Assembly (NCBI RefSeq): GCF_014042015.1
Contig: NZ_CP059493.1
Location: 1,426,001 to 1,490,000 of the forward strand
Length of the DNA stretch: 64,000 nucleotides
Direction: 5' to 3'
DNA from: Actinotalea sp. JY-7876
GTDB lineage: Bacteria > Actinomycetota > Actinomycetes > Actinomycetales > Cellulomonadaceae
The position numbers and the translations under genes were made by a program. Positions 41,634 through 50,893 of this stretch are shown here, one piece after another (position 1 is the first letter of the stretch; every line of letters begins with the position of its first letter). Under the pieces are notes generated by a model. That model saw only the letters and a program-made list of their open reading frames with translations. It made no database searches and had not been told where the DNA came from.

Positions 41634-42337
41634 CGCGTCACCCCGGACATGAGCTCGACGTAGTGGTCCACGGCGTCGTCGGGGTCGCCGTCCGCCACGA
41701 CCGCGCCCTCGTCGACCACGAGCACGCGCTCGGCACGCCGCGCCGCGGCCAGGTCGTGCGTGACCAGGAGCAGCTGCAGGTCGAGCGAGTCCAGGAGCGC
41801 GTCGACGGCGCGCCGCCAGCGCAGGTCCAGCAGGGTCGTCGGCTCGTCGCACACCAGCACGGCCGGCTCGGTGGCCAGCACCGCCGCGAGCGCCAGCAGC
41901 TGCTTCTGCCCGCCCGAGAGGGCGTGCACGGGGACGTCGGCCCGCTCGCCGAGCCCGTAGCGCGCGAGGACCTCGCGCGCCCGCTCGGCCCGCTCGTCGG
42001 CGGGCAGGTCCAGGCGGCGCAGGGAGAGCGCGACGTCCTCGACGGGGGTGGGCATGACGATCTGGGCGTCGGGGTCGGTGAAGGTGAAGCCGACGCGGCG
42101 CCGGACCGCGGCGCCGTCGCGCAGCGTGTCGAGCCCGTCCACGCGCACGGCGCCGGCCGACGGCAGCACGAGCCCGTTGACCAGGCGGGCGAGGGTGGAC
42201 TTGCCCGAGCCGTTGGCACCGACGACGGCGACCCGGCGCTCGGCGAGCGTGAGCGTCGTCGGCGCGAGCAGCTCCACGACCTCGTCACGGTCACCGGCCG
42301 CCCACACCGTGACGGTCGCGTCGACCAGCTCGATCAC
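41630..42337 (-). CDS. bioM: ECF transporter ATPase (BioM/CbiO-like)
   Basis: 235 residues. Walker A is GANGSGKSTL, the Q-loop region FTFTDPDAQIVMPTPVEDV (with the typical ECF QI.MPTV-like tract), signature LSGGQKQLLAL and Walker B VLVCDEPTTLLD. It powers biotin uptake together with the T component and BioY. GTG 42337 is 28 nt downstream of bioY and has TAGGCT 6 nt before it, so it could also be expressed on its own. Confidence 0.92.
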   Translation of the reverse strand: MIELVDATVTVWAAGDRDEVVELLAPTTLTLAERRVAVVGANGSGKSTLARLVNGLVLPSAGAVRVDGLDTLRDGAAVRRRVGFTFTDPDAQIVMPTPVEDVALSLRRLDLPADERAERAREVLARYGLGERADVPVHALSGGQKQLLALAAVLATEPAVLVCDEPTTLLDLRWRRAVDALLDSLDLQLLLVTHDLAAARRAERVLVVDEGAVVADGDPDDAVDHYVELMSGVTR

Positions 42338-42343
42338 GTCACG

Positions 42344-42349
42344 AGCCTA
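42344..42349 (-). promoter_or_regulatory. putative leaderless -10 of bioM
   Basis: TAGGCT on the minus strand, 6 nt before GTG 42337, within the 28-nt gap after bioY. Confidence 0.45.
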
Positions 42350-42365
42350 CGGCCGCGCCCCGCGC

Positions 42366-43004
42366 TCAGCGCCGCCGCGCGCGCAGGTCCGGGAACGCCC
42401 GCAGCACGGCCGTGGCGACGACCGCCGCCAGCACGTTCTTCACGACGTCGCCCGGGAGGAAGGTCGCACCCGCGGCGATCGCCTCGCCGCCCGAGAGGCC
42501 CAGCCGCGCGCCCATGACGGTGATCCCGAGCGGGTGCACGACCAGCAGGCTCGCGGCGGTCGCGCTCGCGAAGAACGCGAGCGGGCGCAGCCCGGGACGC
42601 AGGTGCAGCGCGCGCGCGGAGAGCAGGCCGGCGACCAGCGCCGCGACCGGGAAGGCGAGCAGGTATCCCAGCGACACCTTGCCGAACGTCGCCAGGCCGC
42701 CCGTGCCCTCCGAGAAGACCGGGATCCCGGCGAACCCCACCGCGAGGTAGAGCAGGACGGCGAGGGCGCCCCGCACCGGGCCCAGGACGAGGGCCGCGAG
42801 CATCACGCCGAACGTCTGCAGCGTGATCGGCACGGCCATGCCGGGCAGGGTGATGGCGGGCAGCAGCGCGCAGACCGCGATGAAGGCCGCGAACGTGGCG
42901 ACCAGGGCGACGTCGGTCGCGGCCGAGCTCCGGGCCGCGGGCAGGGGGAGCGCGGCCCCGGCGCGGCCGTCGTCGGGCAGGGCGGCCTCGGGCGTCGGGA
43001 CCAT
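42366..43004 (-). CDS. bioY: biotin ECF transporter S component BioY
   Basis: 212 residues with six transmembrane helices. The BioY signature is clear: LPGMAVPITLQTFGVMLAAL, followed by RGALAVLLYLAVGFAGIPVF and later GYLLAFPVAALVAG. It binds biotin from outside. GGAGG lies just before ATG 43004, and TACCGT at 43030-43035 may be its -10. It is divergent from the ABC-F gene. No BirA-type operator was recognised. Confidence 0.94.
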   Translation of the reverse strand: MVPTPEAALPDDGRAGAALPLPAARSSAATDVALVATFAAFIAVCALLPAITLPGMAVPITLQTFGVMLAALVLGPVRGALAVLLYLAVGFAGIPVFSEGTGGLATFGKVSLGYLLAFPVAALVAGLLSARALHLRPGLRPLAFFASATAASLLVVHPLGITVMGARLGLSGGEAIAAGATFLPGDVVKNVLAAVVATAVLRAFPDLRARRR

Positions 43005-43127
43005 GGTCCTCCAGACCTGCGGGTCGGTCACGGTACTGCGGTCGGCCGACCACGCTAGCCGGTCGTAGGATGGGTGGCGTTTGTGCCCGCCCACAAGGCG
43101 GCCGGGCGCCCGTCGGAGGAAACCTCA

Positions 43128-44726
<1,599 letters not shown>

Positions 44727-44728
44727 GC

Positions 44729-44745
44729 TCGCCCGGCCCGGGCGA
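44729..44745 (+). terminator. small hairpin after the ABC-F gene
   Basis: TCGCCCG (44729-44735), loop GCC, CGGGCGA (44739-44745). It is short; termination here is possible but not certain. Confidence 0.4.
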
Positions 44746-44823
44746 CGTCGACCGGGTCGGACGCCGTCGGCCGGGCTCCCGTCCGGTGGCGGGCCACACC
44801 AACCTGGGGCCTGGAGGACGATG

Positions 44824-45072
44824 ATGGGTACGAAGCTGCCGAAGGGGTCACGGATCACCGGCGAGGGTCGGCAAGATCTCGCCGCATCGCTCGTCGAGCG
44901 CTACAACCGCGGTGAGAGCATCCGTTCGATGGCCGAGGACATCGGCCGCTCGTACGGGTTCGTCCACGGCGTGCTCGTCGAGCAGGGCGTCACCATGCGG
45001 ACCCGGGGTGGTGCCACGCGCGGTGCTGCCGCCGAGGCGCGCCGCGCTGCCCTCAAGGAGTCGCGCTCCTGA
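44824..45072 (+). CDS. small actinobacterial helix-turn-helix protein (82 aa)
   Basis: 82 residues. The centre (RYNRGESIRSMAEDIGRSYGFVHGVL) is a helix-turn-helix like that of resolvase or Xre proteins; the end (TMRTRGGATRGAAAEARRAALKES) is basic. GGAGG at 44813-44817 is 6 nt before ATG 44824, which I prefer to ATG 44821. Such single-HTH proteins are conserved across actinobacteria; one may act as a DNA-binding regulator, but no target is known. Its last 20 bp overlap the end of the convergent surf1 gene. Confidence 0.82.
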   Translation: MGTKLPKGSRITGEGRQDLAASLVERYNRGESIRSMAEDIGRSYGFVHGVLVEQGVTMRTRGGATRGAAAEARRAALKESRS

Positions 45073-46000
45073 CGTCGGCGGGACGCCCCGCGTCCTGCGC
45101 GTCGAGGAGGGCATCCTCCTCCTCCTCGGCGGTGGGACGACGACGGCGCGAGCCCTGGCCGGACGTGCCGGCGGGGCGCGTCCCGCCAGGGGTCTCGGCG
45201 TCGGGCTGGTCGACGTCGTCCGGATCGCCCTCCCGGACGACGCGCACCGCCAGCACCACGCCGGTCCCGAGCGCGCCCAGCGCGAAGACCCACCACTGGA
45301 ACGCGTAGGACAGGTGCGAGCCCGGGTCGGTGCTGGGCGCGGGCAGGGCGCCCAGGCCCTCGGGACGCGCGCCGTCCTCGGAGGCGACGGCACCGTACGC
45401 GCGCAGCGTCGCGTCGGCCGGCCAGTCGCCCGCGTCCGCGCGCCCGGTGCCCGACAGCGTGCCCAGGGCGGCGTCGCGGACCTGGTCGGCATTGATGGCC
45501 TGGACCTGGCCGGCCGGGGCGTCGCGGGCCGAGGCGCGCTCGCCGGGCCGCAGGCGCACCACGACGTCGACCGGGCCGCCGGGCAGGGCGGGGACCTCCG
45601 CCGTCGTGCTGTCGTCGCCCAGCGGCACCCAGCCGCGGTCGACCACGAGCACCGAGCCGGCGAGCACGTCGTCCTGCAGCACGAGCGGGACCAGGACGTG
45701 GAACCCGGCCTGCCCGTCGACGGGGCGGTTGCGCAGCAGCACGGGTGCGGGCAGGTAGGTGCCGCGGACCCGGACCGGTCGCCACACGTCGGCTGGGTCG
45801 AGCTGCTCGCCCGGGCCGAGGAGGTCCGCCAGCGGCACCGGTGCGGCGTCGTAGTTCGCCTGCACGAGCGCGATGGCGGCGCTGCGGTCCTCGTGGCGAC
45901 CCCACTGCCACAGCCCGGCGCCCGTGCAGCCGACGGCGACGACGAGGGCCACCAGCAGCGTCCGCGCGACCTGTCGCACGGTCGAACCGGTCGCGCTCAC
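45053..46000 (-). CDS. SURF1-family cytochrome oxidase biogenesis protein
   Basis: 315 residues. Two transmembrane helices (TLLVALVVAVGCTGAGLWQWGR at the start, YAFQWWVFALGALGTGVVLAV near residue 235) frame an external domain, the SURF1 layout. Family marks are GLWQWGRHEDR, VRGTYLP, LLRNRPVDGQAG and VDRGWVP. SURF1 helps insert heme A into oxidase subunit I, which fits with ctaA and ctaG in this window. The C-terminal 60 residues are a charged tail. GTG 46000 overlaps the upstream small gene (GTGA). Confidence 0.91.
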   Translation of the reverse strand: MSATGSTVRQVARTLLVALVVAVGCTGAGLWQWGRHEDRSAAIALVQANYDAAPVPLADLLGPGEQLDPADVWRPVRVRGTYLPAPVLLRNRPVDGQAGFHVLVPLVLQDDVLAGSVLVVDRGWVPLGDDSTTAEVPALPGGPVDVVVRLRPGERASARDAPAGQVQAINADQVRDAALGTLSGTGRADAGDWPADATLRAYGAVASEDGARPEGLGALPAPSTDPGSHLSYAFQWWVFALGALGTGVVLAVRVVREGDPDDVDQPDAETPGGTRPAGTSGQGSRRRRPTAEEEEDALLDAQDAGRPADVRSATP

Positions 46001-46230
46001 CCGTCGCCGGGCCCGAGCTCGTCGACCGGCACCGTGTCACGGTGGAACCCGCGCGCCCCCAGGAACTGCTCGAGGTGGGCCCGGTGGTCGTCGCACGCGA
46101 GCCAGACCTTGCGCCGGTCCCCGGAGTGCAGCCTGGGGTTGTTCCAGCGCAGGCCCCACGCGGCGTCGTCGCGGCAGCCGCGGGCGCTGCACAGCAGCTC
46201 CTGGGCCGGCTCGGTGTCGTTCGTGGTCAC
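45997..46230 (-). CDS. small Cys/His-rich protein between DUF3099 and surf1 (77 aa)
   Basis: 77 residues. CSARGC near residue 14 and CDDHRAH near residue 46 give a likely zinc site (CX4C with CX2H). Homologues at this position in other actinobacteria are often labelled acetone carboxylase, which I consider a mislabel: the protein is far too short. The frame is open upstream, but GTG 46230 overlaps the DUF3099 stop (GTGA). Function unknown; context suggests oxidase assembly. Confidence 0.78.
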   Translation of the reverse strand: MTTNDTEPAQELLCSARGCRDDAAWGLRWNNPRLHSGDRRKVWLACDDHRAHLEQFLGARGFHRDTVPVDELGPGDG

Positions 46231-46589
46231 TGGTCCTGGCTCCGGGGGGACGTCGGGGGCAATGCGGTCGTCGTGGGTGCCGGCGGCAGGGCGCGTGTCG
46301 CGTCGTACGGGTCCACCGTCGCGCCGCGCTCCCGTCCGGCGTTCGCGAGCAGGACCGCGATGTAGGGCAGCACCACGGCGCCCGCGAGCAGGAGCCACCG
46401 GCTCCAGTGCTGGACGGTGACGGCCCCGATGAAGCACACGACCCGGATGCTCATCTGGATGAGGTAGCGGCGGGTCCGGCGCGCGATGTCGTCCGCCAGC
46501 GGCTCGGCGGCGCTCGTGATCCGCGGGACGGGCTCGGAGGCCCGGTCCGGTCGCCCGGACTCGCGCCGGGGGAGGCCTGTGCGGTTCAC
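46227..46589 (-). CDS. DUF3099 membrane protein
   Basis: 120 residues with two transmembrane helices (about 45-62 and 66-85: MSIRVVCFIGAVTVQHWSRW and LLLAGAVVLPYIAVLLANAG). The stretch ITSAAEPLADDIARRTRRYL and the start of the helices match the DUF3099 family, restricted to actinobacteria and of unknown role. GTG 46589 is the only possible start; AGGAGG runs straight into it, too close to act as a ribosome site, but TAAACT lies 6 nt upstream as in leaderless mRNAs. It is the first gene of the surf1 operon. Confidence 0.87.
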   Translation of the reverse strand: MNRTGLPRRESGRPDRASEPVPRITSAAEPLADDIARRTRRYLIQMSIRVVCFIGAVTVQHWSRWLLLAGAVVLPYIAVLLANAGRERGATVDPYDATRALPPAPTTTALPPTSPRSQDQ

Positions 46590-46595
46590 CTCCTG

Positions 46596-46601
46596 AGTTT
46601 A
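46596..46601 (-). promoter_or_regulatory. putative leaderless -10 of the DUF3099-surf1 operon
   Basis: TAAACT on the minus strand, 6 nt before GTG 46589. Confidence 0.55.
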
Positions 46602-46729
46602 TCCGCCGTTCGGTCCACGGGCGTCGGGGGCGGCCGCGGCGGGCCTTCGGCTACGTTCACTCCCGGGGCACCGGGCGTGCCGGTGGGCACCGGACCCCTC
46701 CCGACCGTCGACCTGAGTGGAGCAGACCT

Positions 46730-47443
46730 GTGCAGACCACGCCTCGCAGCGTGCTCGTGACCGGCGCCAACCGCGGCATCGGACGCGCCATCGCGGAGCG
46801 GTTCGTCGCCTCGGGGGACCGGGTCGCGACCATCTACCGCACGGGTGACCTGCCGCAGGGCGTGCTCGGCGTGGTCGGAGACATGACGGACACCGCCTCG
46901 ATCGACGCCGCCTTCACCGAGGTCGAGGCCGCGCACGGGCCCGTCGAGGTGCTCGTCGCCAACGCCGGCGTGACGCGGGACCAGCTGCTGCTGCGCATGA
47001 CCGACGAGGACTTCGAGCAGGTGCTCGACGTCAACCTGACGGGGACGTTCCGCTGCGTGCGCCGCGCCTCGAAGGGCATGATCCGGCTGCGGCGGGGCCG
47101 CATCGTGCTCATCTCCTCGGTGGTCGGGCTCTACGGCGGCGCCGGCCAGGTGAACTACGCGGCCTCCAAGGCCGGGCTCGTCGGCATGGCGCGGTCGATC
47201 ACGCGCGAGCTCGGCGCGCGCGGCATCACGGCGAACGTCGTCGCGCCGGGGTTCGTCGAGACCGCGATGACCGCGGCGTTGCCGCCGGAGCGCCAGGAGG
47301 CCTACCGTGCAGCGATCCCGGCCGGACGCTTCGCGGATCCCGACGAGGTCGCCGGCGTGGTCCACTTCCTCGCGTCGTCCGACGCGGCGTACGTCAGCGG
47401 CGCGGTCGTGCCGGTCGACGGCGGCCTCGGCATGGGGCACTGA
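46730..47443 (+). CDS. fabG: 3-oxoacyl-ACP reductase FabG (MabA-like)
   Basis: 237 residues, short-chain dehydrogenase. The cofactor motif is LVTGANRGIGRAIAE, the catalytic Ser is in LISSVVGLYGG and the Tyr-Lys pair in NYAASKAG, all with classical spacing. It uses NADPH to reduce beta-ketoacyl-ACP in fatty-acid synthesis. The start resembles mycobacterial MabA and it precedes a FabI/InhA gene, the mabA-inhA arrangement. The GTG has a weak GGAG 8 nt before it. TACGTT at 46652-46657 may be the -10. Confidence 0.92.
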   Translation: MQTTPRSVLVTGANRGIGRAIAERFVASGDRVATIYRTGDLPQGVLGVVGDMTDTASIDAAFTEVEAAHGPVEVLVANAGVTRDQLLLRMTDEDFEQVLDVNLTGTFRCVRRASKGMIRLRRGRIVLISSVVGLYGGAGQVNYAASKAGLVGMARSITRELGARGITANVVAPGFVETAMTAALPPERQEAYRAAIPAGRFADPDEVAGVVHFLASSDAAYVSGAVVPVDGGLGMGH

Positions 47444-47519
47444 CGGGTCACCACCACGACACTGCGTCGCCGCAGCGCGGACGGCGACCGCTCGACACTC
47501 GACGAAGGGAAGCGGCTCC

Positions 47520-48287
47520 ATGGGTCTGCTCGACGGCAAGAAGCTCCTGGTCACCGGCGTCCTCATGGACAGCTCCATCGCCTTCCACGTCGCGCGGCTC
47601 GCGCAGCAGGAGGGTGCCGAGGTCGTCCTGACCTCGTTCGGCCGCCAGCTCCGCCTCACGCAGGCCATCGCCAAGCGCCTGCCCCACACCGCGCCGGTCG
47701 TGGAGCTCGACGCGACGTCGACCCAGGACCTGGAGGCGCTGGCCGACCGGGTCCGCGAGCACGTCGACCACCTGGACGGCGTCGTGCACTCCATCGGCTT
47801 CGCGCCCCAGTCGGTCATGGGCGGGAACTTCCTCGCGGGCGAGTGGGAGGACGTCGCGACGGCGCTGCACGTCTCCGCGTACTCGCTCAAGGCCCTCACG
47901 GTGGCCGCGCAGCCGCTCATGCCGCGCGGCTCCGCCGTCGTGGGGCTGACGTTCGACGCGCGGTACGCGTGGCCCGTGTACGACTGGATGGGTGTGGCGA
48001 AGGCGGCCTTCGAGTCCACGGCCCGCTACCTCGCGCGCGACCTCGGGCCGCAGGGCATCCGGGTCAACCTCGTCTCCGCCGGGCCCATCCGGACCACGGC
48101 GGCGAAGTCGATCCCCGGCTTCGAGGCCATGGAGGGCGGCTGGCCCGAGCGCGCACCGCTCGGCTGGGACGCGCACGACGCCGAGCCCACCGCCCGCGCC
48201 GTCGCGGCGCTGCTCTCGGACTGGTTCCCGGCCACGACCGGGGAGATCGTGCACGTCGACGGCGGCTTCCACGCGATGGGCCTGTGA
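47520..48287 (+). CDS. fabI: enoyl-ACP reductase FabI/InhA
   Basis: 255 residues. The NADH-binding motif is LVTGVLMDSSIAFHVA, with the wide glycine pattern of FabI. The catalytic pair Tyr-X6-Lys is in YDWMGVAKAAFE, nearly identical to the InhA motif. It reduces trans-2-enoyl-ACP, the last step of each elongation round, and is the target of isoniazid (InhA) and triclosan. CGAAGGGA is 9 nt before ATG 47520. The 76-nt gap after fabG suggests one operon. Confidence 0.95.
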   Translation: MGLLDGKKLLVTGVLMDSSIAFHVARLAQQEGAEVVLTSFGRQLRLTQAIAKRLPHTAPVVELDATSTQDLEALADRVREHVDHLDGVVHSIGFAPQSVMGGNFLAGEWEDVATALHVSAYSLKALTVAAQPLMPRGSAVVGLTFDARYAWPVYDWMGVAKAAFESTARYLARDLGPQGIRVNLVSAGPIRTTAAKSIPGFEAMEGGWPERAPLGWDAHDAEPTARAVAALLSDWFPATTGEIVHVDGGFHAMGL

Positions 48288-48288
48288 C

Positions 48289-48822
48289 GTGACGTCGCCG
48301 CGCCCGGGCGGGCGCCGCCTCGTGCTGCTGCGGCACGCGAAGGCCGAGGCCGGCACCGTGGCCGGCGACGCGCTGCGCCCGCTCGCACTCGCGGGCCGCG
48401 CGCAGTGCGTCACGGTCGGCGCCGCGCTGGCCGCGGCGGGGCACGTCCCCGAGCTCGTGCTCGTCTCGTCCGCCGTGCGCACCCGGCAGACGTGGGACCT
48501 GGTCCGGGGCTCGCTGCGCGGGTCCCCGGAGCCGGACGTCGTGATCACCGACGACCTGTACGACGCGGGCGTCTCGGAGCTCGTCGACCTGCTGCGCGGC
48601 GTCGACGGGCGCGTGGCGACGGTCCTCGTCGTGGGTCACGAGCCGACGATGTCCGCGGCGGCGGCCACGCTCGCACGCCCGGGCAGCGGGTCCGAGCGTG
48701 CCTTGGCCTCCGCACGGGCCGGGCTGCCGACGGCGGGCTTCGCGGTGCTCGACGTCGCGGACTGGGCGACCCTCGAGCCGGCCTCCGCGGTGCTCCTCGA
48801 CGCGGTGCGACCGCCGGCCTAG
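48289..48822 (+). CDS. SixA-type histidine phosphatase
   Basis: 177 residues. The RHG-type catalytic motif is LVLLRHAKAE, with the second His in VVGHEPTMS. Members remove phosphate from phosphohistidine or small phosphoesters; E. coli SixA acts on phosphohistidine of the PTS relay. The specific substrate here is unknown. GTG 48289 is one nucleotide past the fabI stop, so it probably depends on translational coupling. A hairpin follows. Confidence 0.88.
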   Translation: MTSPRPGGRRLVLLRHAKAEAGTVAGDALRPLALAGRAQCVTVGAALAAAGHVPELVLVSSAVRTRQTWDLVRGSLRGSPEPDVVITDDLYDAGVSELVDLLRGVDGRVATVLVVGHEPTMSAAAATLARPGSGSERALASARAGLPTAGFAVLDVADWATLEPASAVLLDAVRPPA

Positions 48823-48850
48823 CCACCGGCGCCCGGGCGCCGGGCGTGGC
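48822..48850. terminator. bidirectional hairpin between sixA-like and serB
   Basis: The core is an 18-nt palindrome, CCGGCGCCCGGGCGCCGG (48826-48843), flanked by GCCAC/GTGGC (48822-48826 and 48846-48850). It fills the gap between two convergent stop codons. Confidence 0.75.
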
Positions 48851-49510
48851 TCAGGCGCCCGTGGGGCGCCGCGGGAGGTGCTCCAGCACGGCGTCGAGCG
48901 GTGCGTCGAGGACCGCCACGTCGGCCTGCGCGCACACGACCGGCTTGGCGTTGAAGGCGATGCCGAGGCCCGCGGCCGCCAGCATCCCGAGGTCGTTGGC
49001 CCCGTCGCCGATCGCGACCGTCCGCTCCATCGGGACGCCGTGGGCCGCGGCGAGCTCGCGCAGGGCGCGCGCCTTGGCCTCGCGGTCCACGACGGGCCCG
49101 ACGACGCGGCCGGTGAGGCGTCCGTCGGCGATCTCGAGCCGGTTCGCCCGCACGAAGTCGATGCCCAGGCGCGCCGCGAGGGGGTCGACCAGCTCGTGGA
49201 AGCCGCCCGAGACCAGGCCCACGGGCCAGCCGCGGTCGTGGAGCTCGGCGACCAGCCGCTCCGCGCCCGGCGTCAGCACCATGTCCGCGCGCACGGCGTC
49301 GAGCACCGCCACGGGCAGGCCCGCGAGGGTCGCGACCCGCTCGTGCAGCGAGGTGGCGAAGTCGATCTCGCCGCGCATGGCGCGCTCGGTGACGGCGGCG
49401 ACCTCCTCGCGCGCCCCGGCGTGGGCCGCGAGCAGCTCGATGACCTCACCCGTGATGAGCGTCGAGTCGACGTCCATCACGACCACACGTACGTCCGCTG
49501 CTGGTGCCAC
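48851..49510 (-). CDS. serB: phosphoserine phosphatase SerB
   Basis: 219 residues, HAD superfamily. Motif I is VVMDVDSTLI (nucleophile Asp at about residue 12), motif II is GLVSGGFHE, and motif IV GDGANDLGMLAAAG. It makes serine in the last step of the phosphorylated pathway. It is the single-domain form without the ACT domain found in mycobacterial SerB2. GTG 49510 is the likely start; TACCCT lies 7 nt upstream and there is no SD. Confidence 0.94.
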   Translation of the reverse strand: MAPAADVRVVVMDVDSTLITGEVIELLAAHAGAREEVAAVTERAMRGEIDFATSLHERVATLAGLPVAVLDAVRADMVLTPGAERLVAELHDRGWPVGLVSGGFHELVDPLAARLGIDFVRANRLEIADGRLTGRVVGPVVDREAKARALRELAAAHGVPMERTVAIGDGANDLGMLAAAGLGIAFNAKPVVCAQADVAVLDAPLDAVLEHLPRRPTGA

Positions 49511-49517
49511 GCGGTGC

Positions 49518-49523
49518 AGGGTA
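49518..49523 (-). promoter_or_regulatory. putative leaderless -10 of serB
   Basis: TACCCT on the minus strand, 7 nt before GTG 49510. Confidence 0.45.
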
Positions 49524-49581
49524 GCGGCGTGGCCGCCGTGGCCGCGGCGCGTCCGCCGACCGGGCGCCGGTGGGTGCGGGC

Positions 49582-50823
49582 TCAGCCCTCGACGACGGTC
49601 CCCTTGGGGACGACCGTGATGCCCGACTCCGTCACGGTGAAGCCGCGGGCCCGGTCGTGCTCGGCGTCGAGGCCGACGCGGGCCCGCTCCTTGACCACGA
49701 CGTTCTTGTCGAGGATCGCGCGGTGCACCTGGGCGTGACGCCCCACGTCCGTGCCGTCCATGACGACCGAGTCGCTCACCGACGCCCACGAGTGCAGGTA
49801 CACCCCGGGCGAGAGCACCGAGCCCGTGACCGTGGCACCCGAGACGATGACGCCCGGCGAGACGAGCGAGTCGGCCGCGTGGCCCATGCGCCCGGGACCG
49901 GCGTGGACGAACTTCGCGGGCGGCAGCTGCGCGTACCCGCTGAAGACGGGCCAGTCGGTGTTGTAGAGGTTGAACACCGGGTTGATCGAGATCAGGTCGA
50001 TGTTGGCGTCGTAGTAGGAGTCCAGCGTCCCCACGTCGCGCCAGTAGTCGCGGTCGCGGTCGGTGGAGCCGGCGACGTCGTTCTTGATGAAGTCGTAGAC
50101 GCCCGCGGTGCCGCGCTCGACGAAGTACGGCGCGATGTCGCCGCCCATGTCGTGGCGCGACGTCGGGTTGGCCGCGTCCTTGGTGACGGCCTCGACCAGG
50201 GCGTCGGCGTTCGCGACGTAGTTGCCCATCGAGGCGAGGATCTCACCGGGGGAGTCGGCGAGCCCGACCGGATCCGTCGGCTTCTCCAGGAAGGCGTTGA
50301 TCTTCGTCGGGTCGTCCGCGCGGGTCTCGATGACGCCGAACTGGTCGGCGAGCGAGATCGGCTGCCGGATCGCCGCGACCGTGAACTCGGCGTCCGACGC
50401 GAGGTGCGCGTCGACCATCTGCTCGAAGTCCATCCGGTACACGTGGTCGGCGCCCACGACCACGACGACGTCGGGCCGCTCGTCGGTGATGATGTTGAGG
50501 CACTGGAAGATCGCGTCGGCGCTGCCCAGGTACCAGTGCTTGCCGACGCGCTGCTGCGCCGGCACGGGCGCGACGTAGTTGCCCAGCAGCGGCGACATGC
50601 GCCAGGTCTTGGCGACGTGCCGGTCGAGGCTGTGCGACTTGTACTGCGTCAGCACGACGATCTGCAGGTAGTGCGAGTTGACGAGGTTGGAGAGCGCGAA
50701 GTCGACCAGGCGGTACATCCCGCCGAACGGCACGGCCGGCTTGGCGCGGTCCGCGGTGAGGGGCATGAGGCGCTTGCCCTCACCACCCGCGAGGACGATT
50801 GCGAGGACGCGCGGCGCTGCCAT
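49582..50823 (-). CDS. glgC: glucose-1-phosphate adenylyltransferase GlgC
   Basis: 413 residues. The nucleotidyltransferase domain starts [25 protein letters not shown]; further marks are [21 protein letters not shown] and [10 protein letters not shown]. The C-terminal left-handed beta-helix ([20 protein letters not shown]) forms the allosteric part. It makes ADP-glucose from glucose-1-phosphate and ATP, the committed step to glycogen and, in actinobacteria, maltose-1-phosphate. It is divergent from the ADP-glucose-using transferase. TAGGGT lies 7 nt before ATG 50823. Confidence 0.96.
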   Translation of the reverse strand: MAAPRVLAIVLAGGEGKRLMPLTADRAKPAVPFGGMYRLVDFALSNLVNSHYLQIVVLTQYKSHSLDRHVAKTWRMSPLLGNYVAPVPAQQRVGKHWYLGSADAIFQCLNIITDERPDVVVVVGADHVYRMDFEQMVDAHLASDAEFTVAAIRQPISLADQFGVIETRADDPTKINAFLEKPTDPVGLADSPGEILASMGNYVANADALVEAVTKDAANPTSRHDMGGDIAPYFVERGTAGVYDFIKNDVAGSTDRDRDYWRDVGTLDSYYDANIDLISINPVFNLYNTDWPVFSGYAQLPPAKFVHAGPGRMGHAADSLVSPGVIVSGATVTGSVLSPGVYLHSWASVSDSVVMDGTDVGRHAQVHRAILDKNVVVKERARVGLDAEHDRARGFTVTESGITVVPKGTVVEG

Positions 50824-50830
50824 ACCCGTG

Positions 50831-50836
50831 ACCCTA
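50831..50836 (-). promoter_or_regulatory. putative leaderless -10 of glgC
   Basis: TAGGGT on the minus strand, 7 nt before ATG 50823, in the 70-nt divergent glgC/glgM gap. Confidence 0.5.
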
Positions 50837-50881
50837 GGGGTGCTCGGGCCCGTCGGCCAGACGATCGGGTGCGTGGCGCGC

Positions 50882-50887
50882 TAGCGT
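50882..50887 (+). promoter_or_regulatory. putative leaderless -10 of glgM
   Basis: TAGCGT, 6 nt before GTG 50894. It lies in the same 70-nt gap as the glgC element, so both promoters must be close together or overlap upstream. Confidence 0.5.
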
Positions 50888-50893
50888 GTCGTC

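Noticed and set aside
45997-46230. Acetone carboxylase subunit, a label used for homologues
   Set aside because: The protein has 77 residues with a Cys/His zinc-like pattern and nothing like a carboxylase domain.
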